DNA of 64,000 nt from Sipunculus nudus. Taxonomy: Eukaryota; Annelida; Sipuncula; Golfingiida; Sipunculidae. Below the pieces are notes generated by a model, which did no database searches, was not told the DNA's origin, and saw only the letters and a list, made by a program, of their open reading frames with translations. The first letter of the stretch is position 1, and the number at the start of each line of letters is the position of its first letter. Position numbers and translations under genes: made by a program. The stretch is taken from NCBI GenBank assembly GCA_026874595.1, contig CM049307.1, forward strand, positions 22,481,079 to 22,545,078, written 5' to 3'. Below, in pieces: positions 23,560-64,000 of the stretch.

Positions 23560-24825
23560 ATAAAAAAAAGGGAGACACCTTGTCTTTGCACGGGGTCTTC
23601 ATGTCAAGGTATGTTAGTTTATTGGATCTTTGCCTGACCTCATTTCTATATATATAAATGGCACCATCTTGTCAGATGGAGGTCTATCTTTCCCTTATGA
23701 TTCTATTGAGAGCCACCTATATATATCGGTGATTGCGAGAGCCTAACACCTGTTACACAGACAAATGGGCGGCGTTTCTCAATTAAACGATGATATGTAT
23801 ATATATATGAATAAATATAAATATAAATATATTAAATATATCCTCTAGGATAATTCAAACGAACTTCTCAAAAATGAGAAACAGGATTTTCCATTCTGCA
23901 CAATTACGGTTTCGAATCCATAATTGGCTCTGGTTTCTATTTTCATTCGTTGTATAAGGTTTACTGTTCAAACAACCAAAGTTCTCCACACATGATGTAA
24001 TTATTCACATTAAACAGAGGTTATTTTATAGCGGAGGCAACGAGCGGATTAAGGGCAACAAATTCATACAAATGATAAGACATAGAACTGCAAATTAAAT
24101 CATAATAAATATGAGGCAAAGTTATTCTAGAAAGCCCTGCTAGTCATACTGTTTATTTACATATACATACATGTATTTACATGATATGTATACGCCCCGT
24201 GCTTGTTTACTGTGTATATACATACATACGGTTTTGATACAATAATTACATGCACTGTTTGGTTGAGCCACCTCTGGCCTGTGGCTGATTTTATATTTGG
24301 CTCTTGCTTGTTGATCGCATTATGCATATCCTGCACGAGTGTATGTATGACCTTGGTCTCCCGATACTGATCGCCCGTACAGTATTTTATGTATCGGTAT
24401 ACCTACCTGTATACTCGACTTGTTTACCCATATAAAATACGTTCTTGTTTTTCATGAGTAGCTACCTGTGCATACCAAAAAAGGGTCAAGACCAATTTAT
24501 GACCGTTATCTTGATCAACCATCAGTACACCCTGATATATTTAGCTTGTTAGAACATATATTTATTAGGGTTCGGAGCAAAGGGAAATGCTTCTACCGAA
24601 ATTAATGTGCCCTCCTTAATTGCAGTCGTAGTAAAGGGAGATTCCAGTCTTAAAAAGAATGGCTTCACAATGTGTTGTCAATTCAAGAGAAACGCTACAC
24701 CAATAGATATTACATATGTTTCTGCAAATGCAATAGCGCCCTTTTCCATGCCTTTTATGTATAAGGGTTTATATAAACTTTATTTATTTTACATGGATTG
24801 TACAACTAGTTATAATAACTAATGC

Positions 24826-25018
24826 GAGGCACTCTCCATGGCTCGGATGTTGGCGCTCGGTAGTCAGTTAGGGTGGAGGAAACCGGAGTACCCGGAGAAA
24901 ACCACCGACCTTGGAAGGGCAACTACAACCCACTCTCATAGCCAAGCCGGGAATCGAACCCTGGTCGCCAGCGGAGAAGGTCGAGCGTTTGACCACTCAG
25001 CTGTCCAGGTTGTCTGTC
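24826..25018 (-). mobile_element. tRNA-derived SINE with conserved central core
   Basis: The minus strand shows an A-box-like ACAGCTGAGTGGTCAAACGC, a B-box GGGTTCGATTCCC, then a core GGTTTTCTCCGGGTACTCCG and TTTCCTCC. This core is found in SINE families of many animals; I am not certain of its superfamily name. The plus-strand reading frame across it is not a gene. Confidence 0.75.
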
Positions 25019-26133
25019 ACATTCGGGTCCAATGAAGCATGCCCTGTTGCCGATTTGTCTATTTAGTGATATTCGAAACCGTCAAGCGGCTCAAGTAAAA
25101 TGCTCACCGTTATAGATAAGGTTACATATTTACTCTCATCATTTGAGATATAAAATAATTATGATATCCTTGGCCAATACAATGGGCCCGAATACTCAGT
25201 GTCAGCTGATGTCAATAGGTGACGCTAACGAGGTGGGAAAGGTCATTAATGCAATCATAGGAGAAATTAAACCGTGCATTATTTAACTTTATATAGCTGC
25301 CTGATATAGACACACCTGGAAAACACTTAAAGGAAGCGAACCATCCTAAGGCCACATTTTTTTTTTAAATTTTAAACATAAAGCTTTACATGTAAGTCCA
25401 TTCATCAATTTATTCAAATACACCAATACTAATGTGGCACCTCTCCCTGTATAATATCTTTGAAATGATTAATATTTTTTGTTTAGTAAGACCAACAGAT
25501 TGTAATATAACCATCGGTGAAAATAAGCTACGTTGGGCTTATTATATTAATTCAAGGCTTTGTACGTCCTCAATTATTAGTCAAGCTATACGTCTGATTA
25601 CCTTTATGGCCAAGGCCCAAGATTCCGCAGACTATTTCTGTACAATAATCCACGCTATATCGTTCAGCTAGTGACTTTGTATAATATAGTGTGTACTTGT
25701 CCTACATAAATCCACAGCGGTCCATTATGTCACTACATTCAATATAATTTTTTTTACGTTTATAGAGCTTACATGAACAAGAATAGAATGTTCAGGTATA
25801 TTAAAGATGGCACCCGAGCGGCCACCGCTTCTGGACTTAATCTAGATGTAGCCCCCTCCTTTAAAAAAAGTACATCAACAAATCTTTTTGGCGATTAGAT
25901 TCTAGGAAGGACTCAGTTAATTGTATTGCGAAGAAGCAAAGGAGTTATGTAGAGATATAGAGGGTCGACCGTGTTCTGGTTCGCGACCAAGACGTCACCT
26001 GCATGTGCATTCTTTTGCATGGAGTCACAAGGAGAAAAAGTGAAATTTAAACCAATCCTTTTTGATTGCTATATATATATTTTGCCTGCATATATAAAAC
26101 AGTGTTGACAACATTGAGTGTTCATAACATAAG

Positions 26134-26135
<2 letters not shown>

Positions 26136-26183
<48 letters not shown>
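26136..26183. repeat. (AT)n microsatellite
   Basis: About 24 AT dinucleotides in intergenic DNA. Confidence 0.97.
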
Positions 26184-26185
<2 letters not shown>

Positions 26186-27060
26186 GAAGTACCTGTATTA
26201 CATTTTGCGTTACATGTTTATCAAGCCTGACCTGGAACACGAACACGGTTTTTTAAATAAGCTCATGTATATGTAAATTCACGCAAGAAACATACCTCAT
26301 AGTTCAGATAGCACATGATATAATGTCTTATTTATTGTTTTCCATCTGAATCTAAAAAGCTATCGAACACGTGTACATGCGGTTTTTCATGACATACAAT
26401 TAAATATATACGCTATAAACGGAATATGATTTAATAACAAATTTATACTGGGTTATTCCGATATTTGACGACTATTAAATAAAGATGATCCCTTGAAACT
26501 TTTGTAAAATATATGCAAGAAAACGGCCATGTCCATGCGTTTTTATCATGTTGGGAGCCCGCCATAAATAACCAAAACACATTCAGCAAGGACTATAGCC
26601 TATATGGCGGCAAGTCAAACAAACCAGAGTTTTGCAAAGGGCCTTTTACAGCCAGTTACCTTTCAACTTTTGCTCATACATGTATGTACAGATGCAACCA
26701 AACATTTTAGGTTACATTTTTTTCTGGTTGTCAGCATTGGCGCATGTAGGCCTAGGCTACGTACAATGTTTACAAACAACTTGTAGGTAAACAAGCTCAT
26801 GCGTCCATCACCGATTAAGACGTTATAAGAACTTTTAAACAAGAATCACGTACAGTTCATCAATATGTCGCAGAATAAGCCAGAGATCACAAAATATCTA
26901 CAGAAAGGGTAGGTATAAGGCTAGCCTTGAAGTTTTATGGATAAAAAAAGCTTATACTGTATGTCCAACTGAATATGTATGTCCAATTTCATTGAATAAA
27001 AGTTTTAAAAGAAGTTTGTCAATAGCAATATACTCTATTCATGCTAAACAACCACGATTA

Positions 27061-29009
27061 ACAAGTGACCCATGGGTCATGACGCTCAGCTGACTGGAAA
27101 GAGATTCGCCAAAGGAAATTTTATCATCTGAATGGTAGTATATACCCATTGAACTGAAGTATCAAACAAATTAACCAACAGGCCAAGATTGTGACTGTAT
27201 TTATATATCTCAAAAATAGAGAAAAAATGGGTAAACTTTAAAAAAAATACAGGTGGTTCCACCAGTCTGCAGAAACTAATAAAAACACTTAATGGTCAAT
27301 ATCCATGCAAAGAATCATGGTGATCTCTGGATTAGTTGTTCGGATAATTCAGCTTTTGTATCAAATTTTCCATTATTCTGAGGGATACTTTGGAGTCCAA
27401 TAGCTTGAAGGATATGGGTAACAGAGACCTAATTTCAGGTTTCCATAGTAACTTTTCATGGGCCTCCTTGCACGACAATAATGAAGATTCTAGGTCCTGT
27501 TGTTACAATTTGTGCCACGTTAACAGATGACAGCATCCTTAAAGGTCTCGAAAATAGAGAAAAAAATTCGTTAAAAAAACCGAACAAATACAGGTGGTGC
27601 CACCAGTCTGCAGAAACTGATGAAACACTCCATAATCAATATCCATGCAAAGAATCATGGTGATCTCTACATTAGTTGATCAGATATTTCAGCTTTTGTA
27701 TCAAATTGTCCATTATTCTGAGGGATCCTTCCGAGTCCTATAGCTTGAAGGATATGGGTAACAGAGACCTAATTTCAGGTTTCCATGGAGACTTTTCAGG
27801 GGTCTCCCAGTGTGTCAAGAATGAAGATTCTAGGTCCAGTCGTTACGATTTGTACCCTGTTGACAGATAACTAAATCCTTAAAGGTCTCAAAAATAGAGA
27901 AAAATAATAAAAAAAAATTAAAAAAATACAGGCGGCACCACCAGTCTACATATATGCAGGAACTGATGGAACACCTCTTGATCAATATGTATGGCAAAAA
28001 TCATGACCATCAGTGTTGTCGTTATTGAGATGTTGCGATTTGTTTTTATCAAATTTTCCATTATTCTGGGGGGGGGGGTAATTGGGAGCCCCACAGCTCA
28101 AAGGATATAGGTAACAGAGACCTTATTTCAGGTTTCCATGGAGACTTTCCATAGGTCTCTCACTGTGTGAGGAATGAATTAAGATTCTAGGTCCAGTCTT
28201 TACAATTTGTGCCCTGTTGACAGATGTTCACAGTTTTAAAGGTCTAAAAAAATAGAGAAAACAATTCTTAAAAAAATCGAAAAATAAAGTTGGTGCCACC
28301 AGTCTGCAGACACTGATGAAACATCTCATGATCAATATGTTTGCAAAAAATAATGACCATCAGTGATGTAGTTAATGAGATATTGAAGTTTTTGTATGAA
28401 ATTTTTTACTATTCTGGGGGGGGGGGGGTACTTTGGGGCCCAATAGCTCTAAGGATATGGGTAACAGAGACCTAATTTCTGGTTTCCATGAAGACTTATC
28501 ATAGGTCTCTCAGTGTGTCAAGAATTAAGATTCTAGGTCCAGTCTTTATGATTTGTGCCCTGTTAACAGATGTTCACATTTTTAAAGGTCTCAAAATTAG
28601 AGAATAAAATTCGTAAAAAATCGAAAAATACAGGTGGCGCCACCAGTCTGCAGGAACTGATGAATCTTCTCATGATCAATATGTATGCAAAAAATCATGA
28701 CCCACAGTTATGTAGTTAATGAGATATTGAAGTTTTTGAATGAAATTTTTGACTATTCGGGGGGGGGGGTACTTTGGGGCCCTATAGCTCGAAGGATATG
28801 GGTAACTGAGACCTAATTTCTGGTTTCCAAGGAGATTTTTCATGGAACTATCAGAATGTAAAGTAACAAGAGATTCTAGGTCCAGCGGTTACGATTTGTG
28901 CCAGGTTAACGGACAGACGGACGGACAGACGGACGGCAAGACGGACGACGGACGAAGAGTGATCGCTAAGCCTATAGCTCAGATGACTTACAGTCAGATG
29001 AGCTAAAAA
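27061..29009 (-). mobile_element. Helentron-like element, five ~340-bp internal monomers (family 4)
   Basis: On the minus strand it runs from TTTTTAGCTCATCTGACTG and a GTCCGTC-rich tract (about 29009-28905) to TCATGACCCATGGGTCACTT (27061-27082). The internal motif 'caggtggtgccaccagtctgcag' (first part CAGGTGGTGCCACC) recurs near 27250, 27588, 27928, 28284 and 28628. Three of the monomers carry G-runs of 10-13 at the same place (28066, 28417, 28757). The right edge is about 370 bp from the CCDC6 start codon, so it may border the promoter. Confidence 0.72.
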
Positions 29010-29376
29010 TGTAAGACTGCCGAACTAGAACCAAATCAGAAGTCCAGTTCACACCCCGTTCCCGGGTTTGTTGTTGTTATTATTGTTGTTGTCGATTTAG
29101 TTACAGGGGCAACCGCCAGGCGAGGCTAGTGAATCAGACCGTGGCTTACTCGAAAGGGAATTCGAAATTACGTGTCCCTCATTTCGAAAAATCAACAATA
29201 CAGGAAAGAATTTTCACTATTGATTATCCTTACTTGTGAATTATATATATTATATATCATATCACCTTCAAAATTTTAAAATTTTGCTTATTTTGGTAGG
29301 ACAGATTTACAATTTTCTGTTTGGAAATGACGAATTTCCACTGAGGCCACAAACACATGTAGTTTCACCAGTGAAG

Positions 29377-62975
<33,599 letters not shown>

Positions 62976-63003
62976 GTTGGTCATAGAAACTAAGCACAGT
63001 GAC

Positions 63004-63589
63004 GGGTCTTGAAAAGTACCCAAAAGTATACCCAAAAGTTTCAAAGAGTATACCCAAGATTACCGAAAGTACTGAAATGTGTACAGAACAGTACCAAAAT
63101 TACATCAGGGACACTTTCTGGTATGCTTTTAAATAATTTTCAGTATATTTTTGTATTATTTATCTATACTTTTCTTTATTTTTCAGTATATTTTTGAATA
63201 ATTCAATAAAATTATACTCAAAAATACAAAAAAGTATATCAACTTTTTTAAGTAAAAATATTTAATGTCCTACTGAATTATTCTGAAAATATACTGGAAA
63301 TTACAGAAGAGTATATAAAAAATACAAAAATGTACTGAAAATTACTTAAAAGTAAAAGTGAAGGTGTCCCTAATGTAATTTACACACTTTTTAATGTCTT
63401 ATTAAATTATTCAGAAAATATACTGAGAAATACAGAAAAGTAGACAAAAAAATAAAAATACAAAAATTAAATGAAAATTACTTTAAAGCATACCAGAAAG
63501 TGTCCCAAATATACTTTTGGGTACTTTTCAGTACACATTTCAGTACTTTTCGGTACACTTTTTGGTACTATTGGTAATTATCAAAACCC
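63004..63589. mobile_element. Foldback (long inverted-repeat) MITE with 9-bp target duplication
   Basis: Ends GGGTCTTGAAAAGTACC and GGGTTTTGATAATTACC (reverse strand), with a target duplication CACAGTGAC at 62995-63003 and 63590-63598. The arms match along most of the 586 bp, sharing for example CGAAA.GTACTGAAATGTGTAC and GGGACACTTTC. No coding. A 9-bp duplication suggests a Mutator-like origin, but the family is not certain. It starts 28 nt after CCDC6 exon 8. Confidence 0.85.
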
Positions 63590-63598
63590 CACAGTGAC

Positions 63599-64000
63599 AG
63601 GTCTCGGAAGCTCTTGGAAGATAATATGTCTTTCTGTGACAATAAGTTTCAAGAAAATTCTGGTTCAAGGAAACTGCAAAAATAGTTCATTAAAAATGTC
63701 TTTTCCAGGGTTTTCAGCTTCCATCACAAATGTCACCCATGTAGCATTGTGGCAAATACATACTTACAAGACAAAGGTCTTTAAAAGAAAAAAAAACGAA
63801 ATTTTAGCCTGTCAAGTTTTACAACTCTCAGTATCTTAGAATTCATATATATTTTATTGTGAAATAAATATCATAGTATAATTACTTTAAAGCTTATAAC
63901 TTAAAGGTAAATGTCACTGTCATTTAAGCTCATATTAAGATTCTGTCAAAACTTTTGATATATTCTGCAGTAAATTGATATGGAATGATATATAATGGGT
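63599..64000. other. CCDC6 intron 8, window end
   Basis: AT-rich. No exon or repeat recognised. The next CCDC6 exon is expected beyond the window. Confidence 0.5.

Larger units (their letters stand above)
23560..27060. other. Intergenic DNA with SINE and AT microsatellite
   Basis: AT-rich sequence. The only recognisable items are the flank repeat at 23588-23645, the SINE at 24826-25018 and the (AT)n at 26136-26183. No gene is supported on either strand. Confidence 0.6.

Overview
The window looks like animal genomic DNA from a lophotrochozoan, most likely a bivalve mollusc. The evidence is AT-rich intron-containing sequence with GT-AG introns, sigma-class glutathione S-transferase (GST) exons of molluscan flavour, and dense families of non-autonomous Helitron-like, hAT-like and tRNA-derived SINE elements. 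The species is not determined. Two protein-coding genes lie head to head about 12.8 kb apart, and both run off the window.

Left part (48-16598, minus strand): one very unusual gene. Twenty exons encode at least five complete or nearly complete sigma-class GST domains in one continuous reading frame. The C-terminal half of one GST and the N-terminal half of the next share a single exon, with no stop codon, at four junctions (12362-12674, 7496-7793, 4803-5100, 2097-2394). The exon set 93/116/111/298 nt repeats with fixed phases, so the gene is a 'poly-GST' made by in-frame duplication of a 618-nt coding unit. About 1,004 codons lie in the window and the gene continues past the left edge. Domains 3-5 are alike; domain 2 is divergent at the glutathione site. 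The larger 5' introns carry mobile elements (9565-10459, 8046-9013, 13642-14740). A decayed GST-like exon may lie upstream at 19022-19165.

Middle (16599-29376): intergenic DNA with duplications, AT microsatellites, a SINE, and two copies of a Helentron-like element with internal tandem repeats (22466-23559 and 27061-29009).

Right part (29377-62975, plus strand): the orthologue of CCDC6, a conserved coiled-coil phosphoprotein. Eight coding exons give 397 codons. Intron 1 is about 23.6 kb and is filled with nested repeats, including a 94-bp array, a hAT-like element with an 8-bp target duplication, and a Helitron-like element inserted in a paralogous, datable site. Exon 7 has seeded a minisatellite of about 13 copies that repeats its coding 3' end plus its splice donor. 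A 71-bp array follows, then an in-frame 12-nt microexon candidate. A palindromic foldback element with a 9-bp target duplication begins 28 nt after exon 8.

The main candidate for a previously undescribed system is the poly-GST gene. The two genes have no evident functional link.
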